Positions 15,481-23,586 of a DNA stretch of 24,414 nt are shown here, piece after piece. The translations under genes and the position numbers were made by a program. This DNA is from B75-G9 sp964564905 (lineage in GTDB: Archaea > Hadarchaeota > Hadarchaeia > Hadarchaeales > Hadarchaeaceae). The stretch is from positions 1 to 24,414 of the forward strand of contig CAZMCI010000016.1 of assembly GCA_964564905.1 (NCBI GenBank), written 5' to 3'. The notes under the pieces are model-generated. The model had not been told where the DNA came from. It saw only the letters and a list, made by a program, of their open reading frames with translations, and searched no databases. How positions within the stretch are numbered: the stretch's first letter is position 1; the number at the start of each line of letters is the position of its first letter.

Positions 15481-16713
15481 ATGCCTGGATTTTTGCGCGT
15501 CTCGACGGTTGAACGGGCCAGAGCCACACTTGATAGGTTCTGGCGTCCATCACCCCGAACATCCGTGCTTGCGCTTGAGGATGTCCTCGGACGCGTGCTG
15601 GCCGAGGACGTGATTTCCAAGATGGACGTCCCGCCATTCGACCGTGCCTCGTTCGATGGCTATGCGGTTCGTGCCTCGAACACCTTCGGAGCCGATGAAG
15701 GAAGACCCGTCGAGCTGACGTTGGTCGGTCGCCTGAGGCCTGGGTTCTGGCCGAAGAGAAGGCTTCGAAGTGGAGAATGTGTGGAGATCTCAACCGGTGC
15801 ACCCATCCCACCCGGGGCCGACGCCGTGGTAATGGGTGAATACGCATCTCTCGAGAAGGGAAAAGTCAGGATATGTCGCGCCGTGGCTCCGGGGGAGAAC
15901 GTCGCCGAGCGTGGCTCGGACCTCAGGAGAGGACGGGTGGCTTTGCAAAAAGGAGAAGTACTCACTCCCGTCAAGGCTGGACTCCTAGCGGCCGTTGGGG
16001 TCAAGCGTGTCAGGGTCTTTTCCCCTCCGAGGATCGCGATCATCTCCACCGGTGATGAACTGGCGAGGCCGGGCGGATGTTTGGCCAAAGGAAAAATTTA
16101 CGATGTCAACGGCACCACGCTCAGCGGGGCAGTGAGAGAATGTGGTGGTACTCCAGTTTATCTTGGCATCGCGCGCGACCGCGTTTCGGATATCAGAAAG
16201 TTAATCCGAAAGGGACTGAGGAGATGCGATGTCCTGATCCTCTCAGGCGGATCGTCAGCCGGTTCCGGAGATGTCCTCCCGGAGATCGTGAACGGAATGG
16301 GCAGCCCCGGGGTGATCGTACACGGCCTGGCCCTGAAACCGGGCAAGCCGACGTTTATAGGTGTGCTCGGCGGAAAACCGGTGTTTGGGCTTCCTGGATA
16401 TCCCGTTTCTGCGATGATGGTATTTGACCAGTTGGTTGCGGATTACATTAGAGCTCTGTCCGGGCTTCCACGGCCTCGACGGTTGAACGTTCGCGCTAGA
16501 CTTTCGACCAGGGTCATTTCTGCGCGGGGCAGAAAGGAACTGATTCCCGTGAAGATGAGCGGAAAAGATGGACCAACCGCAGAACCGATCTTGAAGGGTT
16601 CGGGGGCCGTCACATCGCTCTCTATGGCGGACGGATACATCGAGGTGCCGATTGAGCGGGAGCTTTTGGAGGAGGGGGAGCTCGTGGAGGTAAAACTTTT
16701 CGGAGGCGCGTGA
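15481..16713 (+). CDS. moeA: Molybdopterin molybdotransferase MoeA
   Basis: A 410-residue MoeA/gephyrin-E family protein that inserts molybdate or tungstate into adenylylated molybdopterin. Conserved blocks are PPFDRASFDGYAV (near 50-62), ISTGAPIPPGADAVV, the RGSDLRRG block, IISTGDEL, LSGGSSAGSGD (the MPT-binding loop), LALKPGKPT and GLPGYPVSAM, followed by the C-terminal beta-barrel domain IV. Length is normal. It starts behind GTGAGG. Its stop is followed after 1 base by moaA, so both are co-translated. In this organism the metal may well be tungsten, given the AOR at 2.3-4.1 kb; that is inference. Confidence 0.97.
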   Translation: MPGFLRVSTVERARATLDRFWRPSPRTSVLALEDVLGRVLAEDVISKMDVPPFDRASFDGYAVRASNTFGADEGRPVELTLVGRLRPGFWPKRRLRSGECVEISTGAPIPPGADAVVMGEYASLEKGKVRICRAVAPGENVAERGSDLRRGRVALQKGEVLTPVKAGLLAAVGVKRVRVFSPPRIAIISTGDELARPGGCLAKGKIYDVNGTTLSGAVRECGGTPVYLGIARDRVSDIRKLIRKGLRRCDVLILSGGSSAGSGDVLPEIVNGMGSPGVIVHGLALKPGKPTFIGVLGGKPVFGLPGYPVSAMMVFDQLVADYIRALSGLPRPRRLNVRARLSTRVISARGRKELIPVKMSGKDGPTAEPILKGSGAVTSLSMADGYIEVPIERELLEEGELVEVKLFGGA

Positions 16714-16714
16714 G

Positions 16715-17650
16715 GTGGTCGTGGACAGGTTTGGAAGACCGGTCACGGGTTTGAGGATCTCGGTCACAGATGATTGCAACCTCAACTGTTTTTATTGTCA
16801 TAGGGAGGGATGCCCTGCAAGTTTTCGTAAAATGACAGCTGAGGAGATAGGGAAGATCGTGGAGGTGGCGGTGGAGTTCGGTATCCGGGAGATCAAGCTC
16901 ACGGGAGGAGAGCCGCTTCTGCGCGATGACATAGTGGAGATCGTGAGGGCCGTCTCCAGGTCTGAAATAGACGAAGTTTCCATGACCACGAACGGAACTC
17001 TTCTTTCAGGGATGGCCAGAGAACTCGTGGAAGCGGGATTACACCGGGTAAACATAAGTCTGGACACCCTCGACCCAAGCACATTTCGCAGGATAACCGG
17101 GAACGGTTCCATATCGGATGTCCTTGCTGGTGTGGATGCGGCCATCGATGCTGGGCTGAATCCGGTAAAGCTGAACATGGTATTGCTCGCCGGATTGAAC
17201 GAAAACGAGGTCGACCGCATGGTGGATTACGCTGCTCAGCGGGGGGCCGTCCTCCAGATAATAGAGTTGTTGGAGGTGGGCGGGAACGGTATTGGGAGAT
17301 ACCATTTGAGTCTGGAGGATGTGGAACGAGAGCTGGGTTCTAAGGCTATCGCGATCCGAACACGCTCGATGCAGGCACGGAGAAAGTACATCTTGCCACG
17401 AGGCGAGGTCGAGGTGGTGAGACCCGTTCACAACACGGAATTCTGCATGCGGTGTACGCGTTTACGTTTAACCCCGGACGGCTACCTCAAGCCGTGTCTC
17501 ATGCGGAATGACAACCTCGTTGATGTACTTTCACCTATCAGGGCCGGGGATTTGAAGGGAGCACATAAAGCATTTGCTGAGGCCATTGCACGCAGAGGAC
17601 CGTACTTCAGAGGTGGAGGAAGTGAGATATGCGTTCATGCTCGCATATGA
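16715..17650 (+). CDS. moaA: GTP 3',8-cyclase MoaA
   Basis: A 311-residue radical-SAM enzyme that starts molybdopterin synthesis by converting GTP to the cyclic precursor. The N-terminal SAM cluster is Cys21, Cys25 and Cys28 (CNLNCFYC). The C-terminal GTP-binding cluster is Cys244, Cys247 and Cys261 (CxxC with 13 residues to the last Cys). KLTGGEPLLRDD and TTNGTLL are typical MoaA blocks. The double-glycine motif used by many MoaA proteins at the very C-terminus is not obvious; the protein ends EICVHARI. GTG 16715 has GGAGG 8 bases upstream; GTG 16721 is an alternative. It overlaps truA by 29 bases. The second enzyme, MoaC, is not encoded here. Confidence 0.96.
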   Translation: MVVDRFGRPVTGLRISVTDDCNLNCFYCHREGCPASFRKMTAEEIGKIVEVAVEFGIREIKLTGGEPLLRDDIVEIVRAVSRSEIDEVSMTTNGTLLSGMARELVEAGLHRVNISLDTLDPSTFRRITGNGSISDVLAGVDAAIDAGLNPVKLNMVLLAGLNENEVDRMVDYAAQRGAVLQIIELLEVGGNGIGRYHLSLEDVERELGSKAIAIRTRSMQARRKYILPRGEVEVVRPVHNTEFCMRCTRLRLTPDGYLKPCLMRNDNLVDVLSPIRAGDLKGAHKAFAEAIARRGPYFRGGGSEICVHARI

Positions 17651-18416
17651 TGGCTCACGCTATTTTGGATTCGTCAGGCAGCCCGACCGCCCCACAGTCG
17701 AGGGTGAGCTGTTAAGGGCGTTCAGGAGATGCGGGCTCTACAGCGACTTGAGGAAGACAAATTACAGGGTGGCCGCGCGCACCGACCGGGGGGTGAGCGC
17801 GATGGGGCAGGTGGTGGCTCTGGACCTCATGGGAGCACCCGAGCTCGGGGAACTGAACGCCGCATTGCCCAGGGATATCGCGGTGCTCTCCATCGCTAGG
17901 GTGAGGCCGGAATTCAACCCCAGGACTGACTCCACCAGCAAGCATTACAGGTATGTGTGCGAGATGCCTCCAGGGTTTGACCTCCGCGGGACCCAACGCG
18001 CCGCAAAGCTTTTCGAGGATGAGCATGATTTCAGGCATTTCTGCAAACGGGAACCAGGAAAGCCCACTAGGGGGAAGTTTCAATACGTGGGGTTAACAGG
18101 GGGAAAATTTCTGACGTTTGATTTCGTCGCGCGGGCTTTCTTGCGTCAGCAGGTCCGGAGGGTCGTTCAAGCCCTGCTGGACCTCGGAACCGGGAAGCTC
18201 GATATGGGTGAACTGGGCTCTATGTTGGAAGGAAGAGCGGATCATTCCATGCGCCCCGCCCCGCCGGATGGCCTGTTTCTGGTTGGCGTGAGGTATCCGA
18301 GGATGAGGTTCGATCATGATGCTTCCGCCGTGAAGAGGTTCGTCGAGTATCTCCGAGAGTTCAATTCCCCCGCACGCTGCACGATGGCGCGCATGCTGCT
18401 TCATAAGGGATTTTAA
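17622..18416 (+). CDS. truA: tRNA pseudouridine synthase TruA
   Basis: A 264-residue enzyme that forms pseudouridine in the anticodon stem-loop of tRNA (positions 38-40 in the family). Catalytic Asp55 lies in AARTDRGVSA. The YDGSRYFGF start, the STSKHYRY block and the FLRQQVRRVV helix are all as expected. The frame is open from 17574, but GTG 17622, preceded by GAGGTGGAGGAA, gives the usual N-terminus; ATG 17637 is less likely. The first 29 bases overlap moaA, so it belongs to the moeA-moaA run even though the pathways differ. Its stop codon sits in the AT-rich element before the topoisomerase gene. Confidence 0.96.
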   Translation: MRYAFMLAYDGSRYFGFVRQPDRPTVEGELLRAFRRCGLYSDLRKTNYRVAARTDRGVSAMGQVVALDLMGAPELGELNAALPRDIAVLSIARVRPEFNPRTDSTSKHYRYVCEMPPGFDLRGTQRAAKLFEDEHDFRHFCKREPGKPTRGKFQYVGLTGGKFLTFDFVARAFLRQQVRRVVQALLDLGTGKLDMGELGSMLEGRADHSMRPAPPDGLFLVGVRYPRMRFDHDASAVKRFVEYLREFNSPARCTMARMLLHKGF

Positions 18417-18420
18417 TTTC
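18409..18420 (+). promoter_or_regulatory. TATA-like element of topoisomerase IB
   Basis: GATTTTAATTTC, overlapping the truA stop, is centred about 30 bases before ATG 18445. This would give an almost leaderless transcript separate from the mo-cofactor run. Confidence 0.45.
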
Positions 18421-18444
18421 CACGGACGATTTAGAACGATATCC

Positions 18445-20019
18445 ATGCCTCCGAAGATAAAACAGCTCATCCACAACGGAGTCCTGGTGCCGGTTTACGA
18501 GCCCAGGGGGTTCACCCTCAAATACAGAGGAAGGGAGATCTCGCTCACCCCTGCCCAGGAGGAGATGGCAGTGGCCTGGGTGCGGAAGCTGGGGACCGAC
18601 TACGTGAACGATCCGGTCTTTGTGAGAAATTTTCTCAAGGATTTTACCAAGGCCCTCGGCGTGGATTCAAACTCCAAGATTGAGGATTTCGACTTTTCCG
18701 AGATTCAGCGCTGGATCGAGGGGGAGAGGCTGAAAAAGGAGAGCATGTCCCGGGAGGAGCGAAAGGCCTTGGCAGAAGCCAGGAAGAAGATCCGGGAGGC
18801 CAACAAGGAGAAGTACGGCTACGCGATCCTGAACGGGGAGCGCGTGGAGATCGGAAACTACACGGTGGAACCCTCGTGTATCTTCATGGGGAGGGGCAAT
18901 CATCCTTTGCGTGGAAGGTGGAAGCAGGGCGCCACCTACGAGGACGTGATCCTGAACCTCTCGCCCGATGCTCCAACCCCCCCGCTTCCGGAGGGGAGGC
19001 GGTGGGGTGGACGGGTCTTCGATCCGGACGCCCTCTGGGTGGCCAAATGGAGGGACAAGCTCAGCGGTGAGATGAAATACGTGTGGCTGGCTGACACGGC
19101 CAGGTTCAAGCAGGAGCGGGAGATCGAAAAGTTTGACCGGGCGGGCGATCTGAAGAAGTTTATCGGAAAGGTGAGACGGCACATTCAGTCCAACTTGGAT
19201 TCGGAGGATCCGTTGACCAGGAAGGTTGCCACGATCGCCTACCTGATAGATACCCTGAAACTCAGGGTCGGTGACGAGAAAGACGAGGATGAGGCGGACA
19301 CGGTCGGAGCGACGACCCTCAGGGGTTCGCACGTCAAGATAAGCGATTCCGGAGAGGTCAAATTCGATTTCCTCGGCAAGGACGCGGTCAGGTGGGTGGT
19401 GACGATAAAGCCACCACCACAGGTGGTCGAGAACCTGAAGTCGTTCATCAAGGGACCCCGAGAACAGATATTCTCCGGTGTTCGGTCGGAGCACGTGAAT
19501 GAGTTCCTCTCCCAGGTAATGCCGGGACTCACGGCCAAGGTGTTCAGGACCTACCACGCGTCGAAAGCGGTGGAGGACTACCTGTCGAAAAGGAGGCTGG
19601 AGGTGGAGGCCCCGGAGTTCGACAAGAAGTATACGGCCAAGATGGCGAACCTGGAGGCGGCGACCACCTGCCATCACAAACGCAAGCTCCCGAAGAACTG
19701 GAAAAAATCTCTCGAGCGCAAGATGGAGAGGCTGAACAAGCTTCGAGCACGGCTGGAGGAGGTCAGGAAAAAGCCCAGGACCGAGAGGCGGAAAAGACAG
19801 ATAGAGCGATTGAAGGAACGCATAAGAAACGTCAAACTTCAAATCGAGCTCGCGAAGAAGACCCGGGACTATAACCTGGGAACATCGCTTAAGTCGTACA
19901 TCGATCCGCGGGTATTCGTAAAATGGGCCAAGAGCGTCGGGTACGATTGGAGAAAAATCTATCCAAAGACCCTGCAGCGGAAGTTCACGTGGGCCGAAAA
20001 CGAGACTTCGGGCCCGTAG
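18445..20019 (+). CDS. Eukaryote-type DNA topoisomerase IB
   Basis: A 524-residue type IB topoisomerase that relaxes both positive and negative supercoils through a 3'-phosphotyrosyl bond, without ATP. The full catalytic set lines up with human TOP1: Arg274 (LKLRVG), Lys312 (DFLGKDAVRW), Arg368 (VFRTYHASK), His411 (CHHKRK) and nucleophile Tyr485 (GTSLKSYIDPR). An N-terminal core half (about 1-210), the catalytic core (210-420), a charged coiled-coil linker (about 415-475) and the C-terminal tyrosine domain follow in the eukaryal order. The long N-terminal extension of human TOP1 is missing, as in archaeal versions. Known archaeal homologues are mainly thaumarchaeal and relatives. The gene ends in a strong terminator. 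Confidence 0.97.
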   Translation: MPPKIKQLIHNGVLVPVYEPRGFTLKYRGREISLTPAQEEMAVAWVRKLGTDYVNDPVFVRNFLKDFTKALGVDSNSKIEDFDFSEIQRWIEGERLKKESMSREERKALAEARKKIREANKEKYGYAILNGERVEIGNYTVEPSCIFMGRGNHPLRGRWKQGATYEDVILNLSPDAPTPPLPEGRRWGGRVFDPDALWVAKWRDKLSGEMKYVWLADTARFKQEREIEKFDRAGDLKKFIGKVRRHIQSNLDSEDPLTRKVATIAYLIDTLKLRVGDEKDEDEADTVGATTLRGSHVKISDSGEVKFDFLGKDAVRWVVTIKPPPQVVENLKSFIKGPREQIFSGVRSEHVNEFLSQVMPGLTAKVFRTYHASKAVEDYLSKRRLEVEAPEFDKKYTAKMANLEAATTCHHKRKLPKNWKKSLERKMERLNKLRARLEEVRKKPRTERRKRQIERLKERIRNVKLQIELAKKTRDYNLGTSLKSYIDPRVFVKWAKSVGYDWRKIYPKTLQRKFTWAENETSGP

Positions 20020-20045
20020 GAGCGATCCGTGGGGCCCGTTTTTTT
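20009..20045 (+). terminator. Intrinsic-type terminator of topoisomerase IB
   Basis: CGGGCCC (20009-20015) pairs perfectly with GGGCCCG (20032-20038) across a 16-base loop that contains the TAG stop codon, followed by seven T residues (20039-20045). The hairpin plus U-run is bacterial-like; archaea usually need only the U-run. Confidence 0.75.
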
Positions 20046-20056
20046 CGGTTGTGGGT

Positions 20057-20077
20057 CACCCATTTAAGGCATGGGTG
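20057..20077 (+). promoter_or_regulatory. Palindrome around a TATA-like core
   Basis: CACCCAT (20057-20063) and ATGGGTG (20071-20077) are perfect inverted repeats flanking TTAAGGC. The TTTAAG core lies about 42 bases before the GTG at 20108 and would place transcription start near 20091, keeping the GAGGGG Shine-Dalgarno. A bound repressor would block the TATA box; the regulator is unknown. Confidence 0.5.
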
Positions 20078-20107
20078 CGAATATTGTCAGAGAGGGGATA
20101 ACAGGCG

Positions 20108-20782
20108 GTGGTCGGGTTGTCCTACCCGTGGGATGCTGTTGTTATAATTGCTTTGTTCGCTACCTTGGCCTGTGTCTTGGTCATCTTGATATCCAAATAC
20201 AATGAATCCCGTGTCCTCGTGAGGAGAGTGGCGGAGCTGCGCTCCATAATTCTGGACAGTGAGGGACGTTATCTGGGCCGGGTGAAGCATGATAAGAACG
20301 GTGGACACACGGGCAGGCTGATCCTGCCCAGCGGCGGTGAACTCCCCATTCTGATCTGGCACGTACCCGGGGTCGGTTCTAAAGGAAACGTATCACAGGA
20401 CCTCATCAGCGAACCCGTGATACTGGTGAGGTCCGAGGAATCGACGCCCGAGCCGGGTGCGGATGAGAGCGGTGGTTCAGAGTTTACAGGTGGGCTCCCG
20501 GCATTCCCGAGACCTAAGTTTTCCCTGAGGGATATTGCGAATGCGGTGTACTCTGGCTCGTACTCCCCTCCTGCCGTGCAGAAGTTACCGAATATCTCCG
20601 AGGAGAGATGGGACGAGCTCCGGGATAGGCTGCGGAGGCTCAGGGGCTTGAGGGAAGGATCAAAGTTCGGAAGGTCCGTGATAAAGTCGAAGCTCGGAGG
20701 ATCGAGACCGGTGAAAACGACACCTGAATGGACTAGGAGAAGACTGCTTGGGATCATGAATTCTAGGACAAGATTGATGTAA
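20108..20782 (+). CDS. Single-TM protein of unknown function
   Basis: A 224-residue protein starting at GTG 20108, with GAGGGG 10 bases upstream. Residues 9-29 (AVVIIALFATLACVLVILISK) form one membrane helix. A beta-rich segment follows (VAELRSIILDSEGRYLGRV to about 110), then a Pro/Glu/Gly-rich linker and a strongly basic C-terminal third with RWDELRDRLRRLRGLR, which could bind nucleic acid or an acidic partner. I recognise no family. It converges with the next gene with only 4 bases between stops, and both genes carry the 10-mer CATTTAAGGC in their promoter regions. Confidence 0.7.
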   Translation: MVGLSYPWDAVVIIALFATLACVLVILISKYNESRVLVRRVAELRSIILDSEGRYLGRVKHDKNGGHTGRLILPSGGELPILIWHVPGVGSKGNVSQDLISEPVILVRSEESTPEPGADESGGSEFTGGLPAFPRPKFSLRDIANAVYSGSYSPPAVQKLPNISEERWDELRDRLRRLRGLREGSKFGRSVIKSKLGGSRPVKTTPEWTRRRLLGIMNSRTRLM

Positions 20783-20786
20783 AAGT

Positions 20787-21245
20787 TCAGGCGCCGACAA
20801 CTTCTAGGTAGAGATTCATGTTTTCCCCTTCAAGTTCAAAGGCAGACGTGCTCACGTCGAGCCTGTACTTCCCGGGCAGTGAGTCCTGAGATACAGATAT
20901 GGAGAATTCCACCACCCTCTCCTCTCCCGCCCCCAAGATATCTACTGTTATTTCTCCGTTCTCCACCTGAAGTGCTTCCGGGTCAGAGGGGGTAACCGTG
21001 ACGCATACAGCGTGGGCGTCGGTCGTGGTTGAGGTGTTTTTTATGCGTACGGTCAGCGAGGTATTCTCTCCTGGCTGAATCATGTTTAAACCGAAATCGG
21101 CCTGGAGGACCGATATACGTTCCCCTACGCCCCCGACCAGAAAAACGGCTATGACCAGACCAGCGATTCCTATCGAGAAAATCGTCAGGAGGGGTCTGTG
21201 TTTCTGTAGATCGTTATTCAAGTTCCTCACCTTATGGAACTTCAT
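20787..21245 (-). CDS. Membrane-anchored Ig-like (CARDB-type) protein
   Basis: A 152-residue protein with a basic cytoplasmic tail, one membrane helix (about 19-40) and an external beta-sandwich. The pattern QPGENTSLTVRIKNTS, GAGEERVVEFSISV and LPGKYRLDV is that of CARDB/NEW3-like Ig domains, common in archaeal surface proteins. ATG 21245 is preferred over the longer frame to 21311, because the extension is not protein-like and CTTTAAC near 21266 would give a nearly leaderless transcript. No enzyme motif is present. It faces the unknown single-TM gene tail to tail. Confidence 0.72.
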   Translation of the reverse strand: MKFHKVRNLNNDLQKHRPLLTIFSIGIAGLVIAVFLVGGVGERISVLQADFGLNMIQPGENTSLTVRIKNTSTTTDAHAVCVTVTPSDPEALQVENGEITVDILGAGEERVVEFSISVSQDSLPGKYRLDVSTSAFELEGENMNLYLEVVGA

Positions 21246-21372
21246 CTCATCATTTAAGGCGGCTGTTAAAGAGTTTTTTGATGGAGGGTGAGACCAACCA
21301 CCACAACTCACAAGCTTGACATGCGAAAAAGCGTGAAATTGCGGCTGTCCCGGTTAGGATCATCACCCTGAA

Positions 21373-22113
21373 TTATCTTTTCTGGCGCCTTTTGTCCGTA
21401 GATTTAAACATCGCCATTCCTCCCCAGAGTCCGATCAAAAACCCCACTCCGTGAGCAAAGACATCGATGCCGGGCCCCACGTTTAGAAATCTGCCTGTGT
21501 TCGTCAAGATCGCTATCAGAAAAGCCATGAGGAGGGAGAGCACAAATATCGCCCGGAGCTCTCTCCACGATTTGCGGTTGAACCTTAATTTCCGCTTTTT
21601 CTTGGACCTTCTCTTTGTCATTGTTTTGAGGTGGCCGGGGAGGCTCAGGAGGGCTCCGGCCAGCACCACCCCGAGGGAGCCATACACTATCCCTGATGCA
21701 CCCCAGGAGCTGGATCCGGGGCCGACCAGGGTGGTGGGATACTCGATCAGGTTGGCACCGATGCCGGAGAGGAAGACCAGCCACAGAAACGCCCTGCTCC
21801 AGCGTCTGCGGATGTCCGGCGAGTGGACCGACACCACCGGGATGAAGAGCAGGACGGAGAGGGCAAAGCCCTCCAAATTGCTCACCAGGTGGCCCAGCTC
21901 TGCGTGGGTGAACGCCGAGGTCAGGATGCCCCAGGGCGTACTCGGGGAGAGCCACAGGGATTCGAGCAGATCCGGGTGCAGCGCGATCAGGGAGTAGACG
22001 GAGATGTTGAGGAGGGAGAAGATGATGAACGCAATGCTTAGTGGGTGAAAGCCTGTTAGACGGCGGGAGATGCGGGCGTACACCCTTACAATTTTTGATG
22101 ACCGTGTTGTCAT
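21373..22113 (-). CDS. Rhomboid-family intramembrane serine protease
   Basis: A 246-residue membrane protease that cleaves other membrane proteins within or near their transmembrane helix. The rhomboid signature is complete: His70, His75 and Asn79 in HAELGHLVSN, catalytic Ser140 in WGASG, and His221 in VFAHGVGFLIG. Six membrane segments fit the basic rhomboid core, with a very basic cytoplasmic loop (about 166-190) between the later helices. Its ATG overlaps the abiEii stop by 4 bases (ATGA), so it is the third gene of the AbiE operon. The substrate is unknown; the pairing with a toxin system is unusual. Confidence 0.92.
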   Translation of the reverse strand: MTTRSSKIVRVYARISRRLTGFHPLSIAFIIFSLLNISVYSLIALHPDLLESLWLSPSTPWGILTSAFTHAELGHLVSNLEGFALSVLLFIPVVSVHSPDIRRRWSRAFLWLVFLSGIGANLIEYPTTLVGPGSSSWGASGIVYGSLGVVLAGALLSLPGHLKTMTKRRSKKKRKLRFNRKSWRELRAIFVLSLLMAFLIAILTNTGRFLNVGPGIDVFAHGVGFLIGLWGGMAMFKSTDKRRQKR

Positions 22114-22874
22114 AGTTGCTCAATACCCTTGACGATGCTCTCTTTTATAGTTTCGAACTCCGGCAGCTTGCCCATGATCAAATTTTTCAGGTCGACCTTC
22201 CAGAGCTTGGCCATCCTTTCGACGCGCTCCACAAATTTTTCGGCGTCGAATTTCATCCCGTGTATCCTGAGTTTTCGATCCACCAGCTTCAGGTCCAGCT
22301 TAACCCCCTTCCCAAGAAGAAACCATATATCGTAGAGGTCGCGGGGTTTTTCCCTGACAAAAATCGCCCTCACCTTTTCAGCCAGCATTTCCTCCGCGCG
22401 CATCGAGAACACATCGAAACTTGGGATTTCGCGGTACATCGAGCTGATGGTCATGCGCTCCGGACCCAGGATCACCCTTTCGCGGAGACTGATGTTGAGG
22501 GGGATGAAACAGAGGCTTTCCCGGCTTCCGCGGTAGAGGGGGCCACGGAAGAGCAGTCTGAAATCGAGTTCCCTGCGGTGGCGCTTCACTTCCTTCACGC
22601 GTCCGGACACCCCTAAGAACCTGAGCCCCTCGACTGCTTTCCGGACGACTTCCTCGAGGTCGAGGCGCTTAGCCAAGGTGAAGTCCAAGTCCTCGCTGAA
22701 TCGGCTGAGCTTATGCAACTTGTACAGGCAGGTGTCACCCTTGAATACCAGCTCGGGGCCGACTTCACTGTAGAGGCCGAAGAGGAGCAGCTCCTGGAGG
22801 TAATCCCGCTCGGCGTTTGCGGGCGTCAGGCGCTTCAGGCGGGCAACTTCACCCAGCTCATCTGAGCCCAACAT
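22110..22874 (-). CDS. AbiEii-type nucleotidyltransferase toxin
   Basis: A 254-residue DNA polymerase beta-like nucleotidyltransferase of the AbiEii/MenA family. In characterised members it is a toxin that blocks growth, in some cases by adding nucleotides to tRNA 3' ends. Motif I is FKGDTCLYK (44-52) with GDT in place of the usual GGT/GS, followed by the metal-binding DxD pair Asp62 and Asp64 in RFSEDLDF. The later KVRAIFVREKPRDLYDIW block is the conserved family helix. It overlaps abiEi by 17 bases and starts behind GGTGGTGG. All core residues appear intact, so it is probably active. Confidence 0.88.
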   Translation of the reverse strand: MLGSDELGEVARLKRLTPANAERDYLQELLLFGLYSEVGPELVFKGDTCLYKLHKLSRFSEDLDFTLAKRLDLEEVVRKAVEGLRFLGVSGRVKEVKRHRRELDFRLLFRGPLYRGSRESLCFIPLNISLRERVILGPERMTISSMYREIPSFDVFSMRAEEMLAEKVRAIFVREKPRDLYDIWFLLGKGVKLDLKLVDRKLRIHGMKFDAEKFVERVERMAKLWKVDLKNLIMGKLPEFETIKESIVKGIEQL

Positions 22875-23574
22875 TGTCCACCACCATCCACCGCTCGTCC
22901 TTTTTGCCCTCGGCAGGGAGTGCGTGGTCGAGCTTCGTGTAGTTCCTGCCGACGAATTTTCTGAGTTTCCCGTGGGTCCTGACCCCTAGGCGTTCCAGCA
23001 TGTAACCGAAACGCTTCGCCAGCGAGCCGTCCCCGATTTTGAGCACGTAGTCGGTCAGCTTTTCCGTATCGATTGACCTGAAATTTTTTCGCACCATCTC
23101 CGCTATTTCCGAGAAAGAAACCCGACGGAACAGCACCGAATCGAGGAGAGCTTTCTCGGGGTCGGCCATGAATATTTCAAGACCATCCCGCTGAAGCTTC
23201 TCGAAACCGAAAAAGCTGGACGGCTTGGTCTTGATGAAAACTATCCTCGCTCCACCGAAGGTCAGCTCCCTCCGCTTGCGGCTGCGGGTGGTCACGACGT
23301 GGATCACGGTCGGGAGCTGCTCGGTGAGGCCGTGGTGCCGGAGGGCCGCCCAGCACGAGATGTAGGATGGCCAGGTGAGGTTCGAGGCTATCAGGAGGGG
23401 ATCACGATACACGGTGTACTTCCCTCGCTCTATTTCCGCGATAAGCCCCTCGTTCTTCAATCTGTAGACGACCAGCTTTGTGTACGCGCGGTCCTTTCCA
23501 ATTATCTCCCCGACCTTCTTGTTGCTGAACACGGCGTACTTCTCGAGCGCCTTTAATAATTCAATTTTTTTCAT
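22858..23574 (-). CDS. AbiEi-type antitoxin and autorepressor
   Basis: A 238-residue partner of the AbiEii toxin. The N-terminal winged helix (about 1-60, with KVGEIIGKDRAYTKLVVYRLKNEGLI as the recognition region) would bind its promoter. The C-terminal AbiEi antitoxin domain includes PSYISCWAALRHHGL and the ADPEKALLDSV block typical of the family. In studied AbiE systems it represses its own operon and neutralises the toxin without tight binding (type IV). Its ATG follows AGGTGAT, a near-perfect Shine-Dalgarno, and a 7-bp palindrome overlaps the predicted transcription start. Confidence 0.88.
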   Translation of the reverse strand: MKKIELLKALEKYAVFSNKKVGEIIGKDRAYTKLVVYRLKNEGLIAEIERGKYTVYRDPLLIASNLTWPSYISCWAALRHHGLTEQLPTVIHVVTTRSRKRRELTFGGARIVFIKTKPSSFFGFEKLQRDGLEIFMADPEKALLDSVLFRRVSFSEIAEMVRKNFRSIDTEKLTDYVLKIGDGSLAKRFGYMLERLGVRTHGKLRKFVGRNYTKLDHALPAEGKKDERWMVVDNVGLR

Positions 23575-23586
23575 TGAATCACCTAG

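Noticed and set aside
18667..19842. 391-codon open frame antisense to topoisomerase IB
   Set aside because: The sense strand encodes a complete, conserved enzyme; the antisense frame is a by-product of GC-rich codon use with no recognisable domain.
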